A program made the position numbers and the translations under genes. The notes under the pieces are model-generated. The model saw only the letters and a program-made list of their open reading frames with translations, did no database searches and was not told the origin of the DNA. From DATCRE01 sp035493595 (GTDB lineage: Bacteria; Bacteroidota; Bacteroidia; Cytophagales; Cyclobacteriaceae): 15,372 bases of DNA. Shown here piece by piece: positions 6,261 to 12,882 of the stretch (its first letter is position 1; each line of letters begins with the position of its first letter). The stretch covers positions 1-15,372 of the forward strand of contig DATJHZ010000281.1 in NCBI GenBank assembly GCA_035493595.1. Direction: 5' to 3'.

Positions 6261-7058
6261 ATGAAAACCGTGAATTTATCCTTGTACAATCAATCTTATA
6301 TAAATACTGGTAGTGGACCAGTTGTGATCTTACTTCATGGTTTGTTTGGTAACCTGGGTATATGGAAGTCCGTGGTGCAGGAACTGAAAAATAATTTTCA
6401 TGTGATTATACCACGGCTTCCGTTATTTGATTTGCCTGCAGAGCATACTAATGTAAAGTACCTCGCTAAAATACTTCACGAATTTATAGAGACAAATCAG
6501 CTCAGCAATGTAACGCTTGTGGGACACGCCATCGGAGGGCAGGTGGCACTTATGTATGCATATCTTCACCCTCAAAACGTTCACAAGCTTGTACTCACTT
6601 CAAGTGCAGGGCTGTTAGAGAAATCACCCATTCTGGATGCTGATGAAGACAATAGCAATTATAATTATGTGCGTGATAAGATTGGGGAAGCATTCTATAA
6701 ACGTGAATTTATCTCGAAAGAATTGATTGAGGAGATATATACAACAGTAAAGAGCATTCCTAAGAGAGTAACGCTATGGAATATTGCACGTTCTTCCAGG
6801 CAAGCTAACGTTGCTTCTATTCTGTCTGATATCACTCATCCCGTTCTGCTCATCTGGGGCCTTCACGACAAGATCACACCACCCGAGGCAGCGTTGAACT
6901 TCCATGATCTTTTACCTAATTCAAAAATGAAATTCATTGATGAATGCGGTCATTTGGCCATGGTTGAAAAGGCTGCAGATTTTAACACACACTTACTTTC
7001 TTTTTTGAAAGAAGAGGTGCAGTTACAACGTGAGTACTCCTATAATACATTGTTATGA
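6261..7058 (+). CDS. Alpha/beta-hydrolase-fold protein with Ala in the nucleophile position
   Basis: A 265-residue cytoplasmic alpha/beta-hydrolase-fold protein, full length for the family. Fold landmarks are VVILLHGLFGN (21-31, oxyanion HG), the nucleophile elbow LVGHAIGG (86-93), the acid loop WGLHDKITPP (199-208, D203) and the histidine loop DECGHLAMVE (227-236, H231). The elbow should read G-x-S-x-G, but the codon at the serine position is GCC, giving A90. The acid and histidine remain. The protein may therefore be a non-hydrolytic binder or use chemistry without a covalent nucleophile; RutD-type proteins, as I recall them, also show GHALG here. It is the last gene of the gdh operon and ends before a strong terminator at 7143-7181. 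The ATG at 6261 is 14 nt after the preceding stop. No substrate can be assigned. Confidence 0.88.
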   Translation: MKTVNLSLYNQSYINTGSGPVVILLHGLFGNLGIWKSVVQELKNNFHVIIPRLPLFDLPAEHTNVKYLAKILHEFIETNQLSNVTLVGHAIGGQVALMYAYLHPQNVHKLVLTSSAGLLEKSPILDADEDNSNYNYVRDKIGEAFYKREFISKELIEEIYTTVKSIPKRVTLWNIARSSRQANVASILSDITHPVLLIWGLHDKITPPEAALNFHDLLPNSKMKFIDECGHLAMVEKAADFNTHLLSFLKEEVQLQREYSYNTLL

Positions 7059-7142
7059 TATAAATAAACAAATCTCCAGTTTCCATAATAGGAAAGGGGA
7101 CGAGTTTTAAAAGAGAAATCTATTAACCTAAATAGAGAAAAC

Positions 7143-7181
7143 GAAGCTCTTCTGATTTATTGGAAGGGCTTCTATTTTTTT
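7143..7181. terminator. Rho-independent terminator between the gdh operon and the met operon
   Basis: A 9-bp stem (7143-7151 GAAGCTCTT with 7164-7172 AAGGGCTTC, one G-U pair) with a 12-nt loop is followed by TA and seven T's (7175-7181) on the plus strand. This is a clear terminator for the gdh operon. On the minus strand the same hairpin is followed by GTTTTCTC, so it can also stop transcripts coming from phzF at 7234. Confidence 0.8.
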
Positions 7182-7233
7182 AAGGCTGTGCGATAGTGTA
7201 AAATGTTACTGCAAAAATCAATTTTATGTATTG

Positions 7234-8136
7234 TCAAATTTCTATTTCAGTCTTAAATATTACTACAGCGTCTCCTTTGATTTGAATGAGGGATGGTTTT
7301 CCATTTTCAATTTCTACCCTGACATTTACCAATCCAAGTCTATTTATTTTCTCGCCTTGTCTGCCGTTGAATTCAAATACGTTATCCTTATAATTTACAA
7401 TCTTATTTTGAATCAGATATCCTCCAAGTGGTCCGTTGGCATTACCGGTAACCGGGTCTTCATTTATGCCAATGGAAGGAGCAAACATTCTGCCGTAGGT
7501 CAACGTATCCTTGCTATCGGAATCAAATGTAAATACAAAGTATCCATTGCAATTTATTTGTTTGCTCAAATCAACCAGGTCATTATAGTTTGGAGTCAAA
7601 TTATTAAGCTTCTCTTTGCTTTTAATACCAATCATCACTTTCGAATGCCCGGTTGAAGCTATTTGGATCGGGCATCTCTCGTCTCTATCGTTGTTATCAA
7701 GCCCTAATGCGCTTATCAATTTTTGAGTTGTGTTCTCATCAAATGACGGGCTGAGTTCAAATTTACCTTGAGTCATTATTATCTGATAATCTCCATCACG
7801 CTTAATGATTTCAAATGGAAGAATGCCAATCTTGGTTTTAATCTGTAGCGTACAAGAATCCAGATTATCCTCAAGAGCCCTGGCATACATAGCGGCAATT
7901 GTTGCATGTCCGCATATCGGAACTTCTGTTTTAGGAGTGAAGTATCGTATAACGCCATCGCAATCTTTGCTGTTGGCAGAGAAGAGAAAAGCTGTTTCAG
8001 AATTATTTAGTTCTCTCGCTATCAATTGCATCTGATCATCATTTAGTCCATCAGCATTCACAACTACGCCTGCTGGATTTCCACTAAATTTTTTCCTGGT
8101 AAAAGAATCAATCTGGTACGTTATTAATTTTTTCAT
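7234..8136 (-). CDS. PhzF-family isomerase, canonical motifs, last gene of the met operon
   Basis: A 300-residue PhzF/YddE-family protein with all the usual signatures: YQIDSFTRKKFSGNPAGVV (7-25), E47 in NSETAFLF (catalytic-type glutamate), RYFTPKTEVPICGHATIAA (64-82), and SIGINEDPVTGNANGPLGGYL (221-241). It is a cytoplasmic isomerase or epimerase of unknown substrate. It starts 35 nt after the stop of metQ on the same strand, with no terminator between them, so it is probably co-transcribed with metNIQ. This is an unusual partner for a methionine importer. It shares its N-terminal pattern (MKKL..Y..D.FT..K..GN) with the more divergent paralogue at 1269-2153. The gene ends 53 nt from the bidirectional terminator at 7143-7181. 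A link to methionine derivatives, such as D-methionine or a keto acid, is only speculation. Confidence 0.9.
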   Translation of the reverse strand: MKKLITYQIDSFTRKKFSGNPAGVVVNADGLNDDQMQLIARELNNSETAFLFSANSKDCDGVIRYFTPKTEVPICGHATIAAMYARALEDNLDSCTLQIKTKIGILPFEIIKRDGDYQIIMTQGKFELSPSFDENTTQKLISALGLDNNDRDERCPIQIASTGHSKVMIGIKSKEKLNNLTPNYNDLVDLSKQINCNGYFVFTFDSDSKDTLTYGRMFAPSIGINEDPVTGNANGPLGGYLIQNKIVNYKDNVFEFNGRQGEKINRLGLVNVRVEIENGKPSLIQIKGDAVVIFKTEIEI

Positions 8137-8171
8137 AATCGTCTTAACAGGATTTAGTTGTTGAACTTATT

Positions 8172-8990
8172 TTACCATCCTTTAACAGCACCGCCCTTAA
8201 ATTCTTTTAGAGCAGTTTCTTCCACTTCAGCAGATTGAAAGGCACTTACAAATTTCTTAACCTTCTCTTCATTCTTATTTTCCTCTCGCGATACAATAAG
8301 ATTTACGTAAGGTGAATCCTTGTCCTCAACAAACAAAGCATCACGACTTGGAACCAGACCTGCTGCTGAAGAGAATGTGTTGTTGATAATAGCAATCGTA
8401 ACATTCTGATCGTCCAATGCACGGGGAAGTTGTGGTGCCTCCAGTTCAAGTATTTTCAGGTTCTTCGGATTCTCAATGATGTCCGTTACTTTAGGTAACA
8501 GGCCTACGCCGTCCTTTAGTTTCAATAAACCATTTTTTTGCAGGAGCAAAAGTGAACGCCCTCCGTTAGTAGGATCATTTGGAATGATGATGGTGCTTTC
8601 GGGTTGTAGCTCTGCCAGGCTTTTTATTTTTTTAGAATACGCTGCAATCGGATAAATAAATGTTTTGCCAACGATGGCAAGTTTGTAGCCTCTCTGTTTA
8701 GACTGCTCATCCAGATAGGGTTTGTGTTGAAATGCGTTGACGTCAATATCGCCCTGACTTAACGCTTCGTTGGGTATAACGTAGTCGTTAAAAGATATGA
8801 GTTCAACTTCCAAACCAAATTTTTCTTTAGCTACTTTCTGTGCTGCTTGTGCAACCTTAAATTCAGGTCCAGAGGCAACACCTACTTTAATATAATTAGG
8901 ATCTTCTTTTTTCTTACCGCCACAATTAATTAACGCTGCTGTTGCTGTTAATATTCCAATCAGAGTCCAGATTTTTATTCTTAGTTTCAT
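8172..8990 (-). CDS. metQ: Methionine ABC transporter substrate-binding lipoprotein MetQ
   Basis: A 272-residue lipoprotein of the NlpA/MetQ family, which captures methionine and hands it to the MetNI importer. The N-terminus MKLRIKIWTLIGILTATAALINC is a lipoprotein signal with lipidated C23. The mature part opens with YIKVGVASGPEF, then VISFNDY-type and DVNAFQHKPYLDEQ segments, the hinge region IIIPNDPTNGGRSLLLLQ, and LPRALDDQNVTIAIINNTF near the ligand-binding strand. All are typical of MetQ. I chose the ATG at 8990 because the signal peptide then starts cleanly and the gene sits 31 nt after metI. An ATG at 9035 would add 15 residues and overlap metI. The order metN-metI-metQ-phzF is on one strand. 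D-methionine or methionine sulfoxide are possible additional ligands in this family. Confidence 0.95.
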   Translation of the reverse strand: MKLRIKIWTLIGILTATAALINCGGKKKEDPNYIKVGVASGPEFKVAQAAQKVAKEKFGLEVELISFNDYVIPNEALSQGDIDVNAFQHKPYLDEQSKQRGYKLAIVGKTFIYPIAAYSKKIKSLAELQPESTIIIPNDPTNGGRSLLLLQKNGLLKLKDGVGLLPKVTDIIENPKNLKILELEAPQLPRALDDQNVTIAIINNTFSSAAGLVPSRDALFVEDKDSPYVNLIVSREENKNEEKVKKFVSAFQSAEVEETALKEFKGGAVKGW

Positions 8991-9021
8991 ATTGATTTTT
9001 ATTATTTCGATTATAAAATTA

Positions 9022-9675
9022 TTATCGGTGATCAAAACGTTTTGCTAAAGCATCACCCGAAAACTGAATCACGAATACCAACAACACGAGGAGAACAAGA
9101 ACTGAATTCATGGTGGTTGCATCATAGCCAATGTAACCATACTGATAACCAACCTGTCCTAAACCACCAGCGCCTACTGCACCACCCATAGCAGAGTAGC
9201 CCACCAAAGTAATGAGTGTAATGGATGCAGCATTGATAAGCGAAGGAAGCGCTTCCGGTAGCAAGACCTTATAGACAATCTGAAACGGTGTAGCTCCCAA
9301 CGCTCTTGCCGCTTCAATCAGACCCGGAGGCAAAGCGATGAGAATGTTTTCAACCAGACGTGCAATGAAAGGCGCTGCTCCAATACTCAGCGGAACTAAC
9401 GCAGCACTTACACCAATAGAAGTTCCGACTAGCGCTCGTGTGAAGGGAATCATCCATACGATTAAAATAATAAATGGAATAGACCGGAAAATATTTACAA
9501 TGACTGAGATAAAGCGATGCAGTGAGAGATGCTCAAGTATTTGGTCTTTGCGTGTTAGAAAAAGTAATATACCGATGGGTAGTCCCAGAGCAAAGCCAAA
9601 GAAACCGGATACGAATGTCATGACAATGGTTTCCCATGTGCCTTTTAAAAGTAAAGAGATAATGGACTCAGACAT
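9022..9675 (-). CDS. metI: Methionine ABC transporter permease MetI
   Basis: A 217-residue inner-membrane permease with five or so hydrophobic segments, the normal MetI size. Clear segments include VMTFVSGFFGFALGLPIGILLFL (18-40), the FRSIPFIILIVWMIPF stretch (62-78), and the C-terminal VLVLLVLLVFVIQF. The cytoplasmic EAA loop that docks onto the ATPase is EAARALGATPFQIVYKVLLP (about 121-140), with the usual G-x9-P arrangement. SIGAAPFIARLVE before it and GYSAMGGAVGAGGLGQVGYQYGY after it are MetI signatures. Its ATG overlaps the metN stop by 8 nt (ATGTCTGA), which indicates translational coupling. Confidence 0.96.
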   Translation of the reverse strand: MSESIISLLLKGTWETIVMTFVSGFFGFALGLPIGILLFLTRKDQILEHLSLHRFISVIVNIFRSIPFIILIVWMIPFTRALVGTSIGVSAALVPLSIGAAPFIARLVENILIALPPGLIEAARALGATPFQIVYKVLLPEALPSLINAASITLITLVGYSAMGGAVGAGGLGQVGYQYGYIGYDATTMNSVLVLLVLLVFVIQFSGDALAKRFDHR

Positions 9676-10699
9676 AACCTATAATTTCTGATTTAATATG
9701 TTTTGCAATAAAGTAATTGATGGCATCTTCAAAGTTTTCTGCGTTGCCTGAAAGCTCGATGAGCATCACTCCAAAATTCACATCTCCTGCGTGGTCCATC
9801 TGTGCACTTACAATTTTAAAATCAGTATGAAATAATCTCGATGCTTCGGATAGAATTGGTTCGTTGACTGACTTACCCGTGAGCTCGAGTTTCAGCAGTG
9901 GATGTAATCCTTCCTCATACGATGGTCTTAGTCGTTCCTGATAAGCGGATGGAATTTCAATGTGCAGGGATGAGGCAATGAATTCACGCGTAAGTTCATG
10001 TTTAGGGTTGGCGAAAATTTCACCTACAGTTCCCTGTTCAATTAATTTTCCATGACTGATTACGGCTACTTCATCACAAATTGATTTCACTACCTCCATC
10101 TGATGTGTGATCAACAATACAGTGATGTTTAATCGTCTGTTGATGTCTCTTATAAGGTTAAGAATAGATCTTGTTGTGCCAGGATCAAGTGCGCTGGTGG
10201 CCTCGTCGCACAAGAGTACTTTTGGATTATTGGCAAGTGTACGGGCAATTGCCACACGTTGTTTTTGCCCACCGGAAAGACTTGCCGGGTAATCGCTGGT
10301 TTTTTCTTCGAGTCCTACCAGTTTCAACAATTCTGTTACTCGTTCTTTAATAATCGCTTTGGGTGTACCCGATAGCTCTAAGGGGAAAGCCACATTTTCA
10401 AACACTGTTCTTGAAGACAATAAATTGAAGTGTTGAAAGATCATCCCGATCTTCCTTCTTTCTCTGGCGAGCTCTGAATTTGAAATTTTAAGGAGATACC
10501 GGCCATCAACAATAACATCTCCGGAAGTAGGCTTCTCCAGCAAGTTTACACATCGAATCAGTGTACTTTTCCCTGCTCCCGATGTTCCGATAACTCCAAA
10601 TATTTTTCCGGGAGGAACTTTAAGTGATACATCATCTAAGGCAACAACTTCACGGTTCTTCTGGTAGAATTTCTTGGTAACACTTTTTAGTTCAATCAT
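9668..10699 (-). CDS. metN: Methionine ABC transporter ATP-binding protein MetN with C-terminal NIL domain
   Basis: A 343-residue ATPase subunit of the methionine importer. The nucleotide-binding domain shows Walker A GTSGAGKST (38-46), Q-loop Q89, signature LSGGQKQRVAIARTL (141-155), Walker B VLLCDEATSALDP (161-173) with E166, and switch H199. After a linker, the last ~77 residues (HPLLKLELTGKSVNEP...FEDAINYFIAKHIKSEIIGYV) are the NIL/ACT-like domain. In MetN that domain binds cytoplasmic methionine and inhibits transport. It is the first gene of metN-metI-metQ-phzF and its stop overlaps the metI start by 8 nt. Upstream there is a TAAATTTG -7 box and a palindrome shared with the gdh operon. 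No SAM riboswitch motif is found before it, although S-box control is common for such operons. Confidence 0.97.
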   Translation of the reverse strand: MIELKSVTKKFYQKNREVVALDDVSLKVPPGKIFGVIGTSGAGKSTLIRCVNLLEKPTSGDVIVDGRYLLKISNSELARERRKIGMIFQHFNLLSSRTVFENVAFPLELSGTPKAIIKERVTELLKLVGLEEKTSDYPASLSGGQKQRVAIARTLANNPKVLLCDEATSALDPGTTRSILNLIRDINRRLNITVLLITHQMEVVKSICDEVAVISHGKLIEQGTVGEIFANPKHELTREFIASSLHIEIPSAYQERLRPSYEEGLHPLLKLELTGKSVNEPILSEASRLFHTDFKIVSAQMDHAGDVNFGVMLIELSGNAENFEDAINYFIAKHIKSEIIGYV

Positions 10700-10721
10700 T
10701 TGTATAGAAAAATCAATGTCA

Positions 10722-10729
10722 CAAATTTA
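10722..10729 (-). promoter_or_regulatory. -7 promoter element of the metNIQ-phzF operon
   Basis: The minus strand reads TAAATTTG, a perfect match to the Bacteroidota -7 consensus TAnnTTTG, 23 nt upstream of the metN ATG. The -33 region 19-21 nt further up has no good TTTG and lies inside the palindrome at 10741-10761. A weak -33 covered by an operator suggests regulation through that site. Confidence 0.55.
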
Positions 10730-10740
10730 ATAAAATATTA

Positions 10741-10761
10741 TGTCTATTGATTTAATAGACA
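10741..10761. promoter_or_regulatory. Operator-like inverted repeat (site 2) over the metN promoter
   Basis: A 21-bp palindrome with perfect 8-bp arms (TGTCTATT / AATAGACA). Read on the minus strand its core is GTCTATTAAATCAATAGAC, 18 of 19 identical to site 1 at 3324-3342 before the gdh operon. Its inner edge is 11 nt upstream of the -7 box, so a bound factor would cover the -33 region. This fits a repressor; an activator is also possible. Confidence 0.7.
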
Positions 10762-10944
10762 TTAAGATTCAATTTTTTACATTGCTCTTCAATACTTCAT
10801 TTCAGGCAAGGAAGTTCCAATACCAAATTAAATTGGTCGACGGTTTATGATTTTGAAATTTGATTTGAATACTTTAGAAATAAGGTTCTGTTTCTTTGCA
10901 GAATCACAACCCTGATTACTCAGCGTTAATCATTAAATATTCCG
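10762..10944. other. Gene-free stretch upstream of the metN operator
   Basis: The whole gap between the MCE gene stop (11014) and metN (10699) is 314 nt. Its ends hold a probable terminator and the metN promoter/operator. In this middle part I see no ORF with good features, no SAM-riboswitch blocks on either strand, and only weak short inverted repeats (for example ACCAA/TTGGT around 10831-10846). Confidence 0.4.
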
Positions 10945-10979
10945 AAAAATTTAGAGAGAACAGCTTATATAGCTACTCT
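10945..10979 (-). terminator. Probable terminator after the amidase-MCE operon
   Basis: On the minus strand an interrupted hairpin (AGAG-t-AGCT ... AGCT-gt-TCTCT, 10979-10953) is followed within 3-4 nt by the T-run TTTTT (10949-10945). It lies 35 nt past the stop codon of the MCE-family gene, in the right place to end that operon before metN. The stem is imperfect. Confidence 0.4.
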
Positions 10980-11013
10980 TGATAAGTGATTATTCGCCAT
11001 TATGCACCAGCAA

Positions 11014-11982
11014 TCATTTTTTCTTCTTCTCTTGCTCTGCCTTCTGCTCCTGTAATTCTTTCTCTATCTTTTTATGACTCTGTCCTAACGGACCAAGAAA
11101 ATGTTTAGGATTATGATTAATATGATTGGCTAAGCTATCAAACGAAACCAGCATCTTATTTAAGTTGACATAGAGCGTATCTTCCGTCAGGAGTTTGCTC
11201 ATAGTATTATCGCCTTTATTAAGTTTTGATAACGTCTCGTTTAGTTTGCCTAATGTGACCTGCATATTTTTGAGCGTGCCATTTAGCTTTAGTGCCTTAA
11301 GGGAGTCTGACAAGGTATTGAAGTTGCTCAATGTTGGTTTCAGCTCTGTGATACGATTGTTCAGATTTTCTGCAACGCCTTTATATGTCGAACCCAACGT
11401 CTCGATGTTATTGCTCGCCGTTGTTAATGTTTTGTTTAGAAGTACGGGTGTTTTCTGAAGCCTGCTAAACATTGAATCAAGCTGTTTGCTGTTGCTGGAC
11501 AGGCCATCAAGTAAGGTGTTAAGCTTTGCTAATGTAGTCTGTAAATTTGAAGCGACAGGTTGTGCATTTTCAGTTATCAGGTCCATTAAACCTTTCGCCA
11601 TGTCGGAGCGAACGGTGTCCCTCGCTTGTAACCGATGTTTGGAGTTACCAACTACAAGTTGGATAAATCTTCCGCCCAGAAGTTCGCCATTCAATACAGC
11701 TTCGGTTGAATCATTCAGAATAATCTCTGAGTCGATATTCATTTCAACAACAACACGATTTTTACTTTGTTGTATATGTATTTTTCTTACCCTGCCTACG
11801 GCATAACCATTCAGATAAATCTGGTTAGATTCAGTAAGATTATTGACATTCTTGTAAACAGCATAGTAACGGGTTGTTGAGGAAAAGAAATCAATACCTT
11901 TTAAAAAATTGAATCCCAGGTAGAGGAGAACAATGGCTGTAACCATAAACAGGCCAACCTTTACTTCTTTTGAAATTTTCAT
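11014..11982 (-). CDS. MCE-family (MlaD-like) lipid-transport protein
   Basis: A 322-residue single-pass protein of the MCE family. Such proteins form periplasmic channels or rings that move phospholipids between the inner and outer membranes. One N-terminal transmembrane helix (about 8-27, VGLFMVTAIVLLYLGFNFLKG) is followed by the MCE domain (about 36-115: YYAVYKNVNNLTESNQIYLNGYAVGRV..., then AVLNGELLGGRFIQLVVG). The rest (about 135-300) is a long helical region with many repeated Leu/Asn/Thr/Ser positions, typical of the coiled-coil needle part. The end is a very basic, Gln/Lys-rich tail ending in four lysines. It is 29 nt downstream of the amidase gene on the same strand, so they are likely one operon. 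The ATPase and permease partners (MlaF/MlaE) are not in the window. Confidence 0.92.
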   Translation of the reverse strand: MKISKEVKVGLFMVTAIVLLYLGFNFLKGIDFFSSTTRYYAVYKNVNNLTESNQIYLNGYAVGRVRKIHIQQSKNRVVVEMNIDSEIILNDSTEAVLNGELLGGRFIQLVVGNSKHRLQARDTVRSDMAKGLMDLITENAQPVASNLQTTLAKLNTLLDGLSSNSKQLDSMFSRLQKTPVLLNKTLTTASNNIETLGSTYKGVAENLNNRITELKPTLSNFNTLSDSLKALKLNGTLKNMQVTLGKLNETLSKLNKGDNTMSKLLTEDTLYVNLNKMLVSFDSLANHINHNPKHFLGPLGQSHKKIEKELQEQKAEQEKKKK

Positions 11983-12011
11983 GCAGTTTCTTTTAATCCA
12001 GAATCCGGACG

Positions 12012-12878
12012 TTAATTTATGGATTCTACTTCACTTTTATACTCTTTGAAGGCACGATAGATTCCAGAAGCTACCAGTTCCTGACCTTCTTCGCCCGCTA
12101 AAAATGCTTCTTCGGTTGAATTTGAAAGAAATCCGGTCTCTATTAATACACTGGGCATGGCGGTGCGCCAAAGTACCATGAAACCTGCCTGCTTTACCCC
12201 ACGACTGGTTCGCCCTACTTTATTTTTAAATTGGTTTTCAATTTTCTGAGCAAACTTCAGGCTGCTCTCCTGGTAGGCACTTTGTGTAATGGAAAATAAG
12301 ATATAAGACTCCGGACTGTTGGGGTCAAAGCCTTCATAGCGTTCTTCGTAGTTTTCGTCTAATAGAATTACAGAGTTCTCGCGTTTCGCCACTTCAAAAT
12401 TACCTTCGTCTTTATGGAGACCCATCACATAGGTTTCCGTTCCGAAGGCTTTGTTATTAGGATTGGCGTTTGCGTGGATGCAGATAAAAAGGTCTGCTTT
12501 GTTTTTATTGGCAATATCAGCCCGCTCATCAAGGGCCAGGTAGTGGTCGTCCTTTCGGGTATAAATAACTTTTACACCAGGAATATTTTTTTCGATATAA
12601 CTTCCAACTTTCAATGCAATTTTTAAGGCAATGTCTTTTTCCTTGGTTTTTTTGCCCATCGTACCCGTATCATGACCCCCATGACCGGCATCAATAACAA
12701 CAACATCTAACTTAAAATCCTTACGAAGGAAGGTGCTTGAAGAATTTAGCAAGGTTATTGCTATCAAAATCGCAGTTAATCCTATATTCCTCACAATCGG
12801 TACAATGATGTTCAAACTATTTGCAATAACTTTACGCAAAATTGTAAATTTTTCACTGAATGCTAAAGGCCTGGCCAT
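12012..12878 (-). CDS. N-acetylmuramoyl-L-alanine amidase (Amidase_3, zinc type)
   Basis: An exported peptidoglycan hydrolase that cuts the bond between N-acetylmuramic acid and L-alanine. From the ATG at 12878 it has 288 residues. The hydrophobic export segment is NIGLTAILIAITLL (31-44). The catalytic domain runs 58-280 with zinc ligands H66 (VIDAGHGG), E80 (TKEKDIAL) and H135 (ICIHANANP), and catalytic E247 in VLIETGFLSN. All are intact. The start is uncertain. The frame stays open to an ATG at 13112, but that part is antisense to the LptD-like gene and looks like noise. ATGs at 12914 and 12878 are possible, and a GTG at 12794 would give the most typical signal peptide (MRNIGLTAILIAITLL). 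If GTG is right, 88 nt separate it from the divergent gene, with room for back-to-back promoters. It is operonic with the MCE gene. Confidence 0.9.
   Translation of the reverse strand: MARPLAFSEKFTILRKVIANSLNIIVPIVRNIGLTAILIAITLLNSSSTFLRKDFKLDVVVIDAGHGGHDTGTMGKKTKEKDIALKIALKVGSYIEKNIPGVKVIYTRKDDHYLALDERADIANKNKADLFICIHANANPNNKAFGTETYVMGLHKDEGNFEVAKRENSVILLDENYEERYEGFDPNSPESYILFSITQSAYQESSLKFAQKIENQFKNKVGRTSRGVKQAGFMVLWRTAMPSVLIETGFLSNSTEEAFLAGEEGQELVASGIYRAFKEYKSEVESIN
12820..12852 (+). promoter_or_regulatory. Candidate promoter for the LptD-like gene
   Basis: TTTG (12820-12823) and TAAATTTT (12845-12852) are 21 nt apart, the same spacing as in the gdh promoter, and match the Bacteroidota consensus well. 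A start near 12858 would place the LptD-like start codon after it, at the TTG 12883 or GTG 12892. On the opposite strand TTTTG (12841-12837) and TAGTTTG (12819-12813) could form an overlapping amidase promoter. Confidence 0.4.
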
Positions 12879-12882
12879 CAAC

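Noticed and set aside
7117..7138. Possible third copy of the shared operator (TCTATTAACCTAAATAGA) after the hydrolase-like gene
   Set aside because: The arms are shorter, the outer GT/AC bases are missing and the centre differs. It also lies just before a terminator rather than at a promoter.
7231..7656. 141-codon plus-strand ORF opposite the second phzF
   Set aside because: It is antisense to a well-supported PhzF gene, has no recognisable motif and lies just past a terminator.
10762..10990. Search for a second SAM riboswitch before metN
   Set aside because: Neither the GCAAC core nor the GTGCTAA block occurs on the minus strand in this region. Only the palindrome and promoter are supported.
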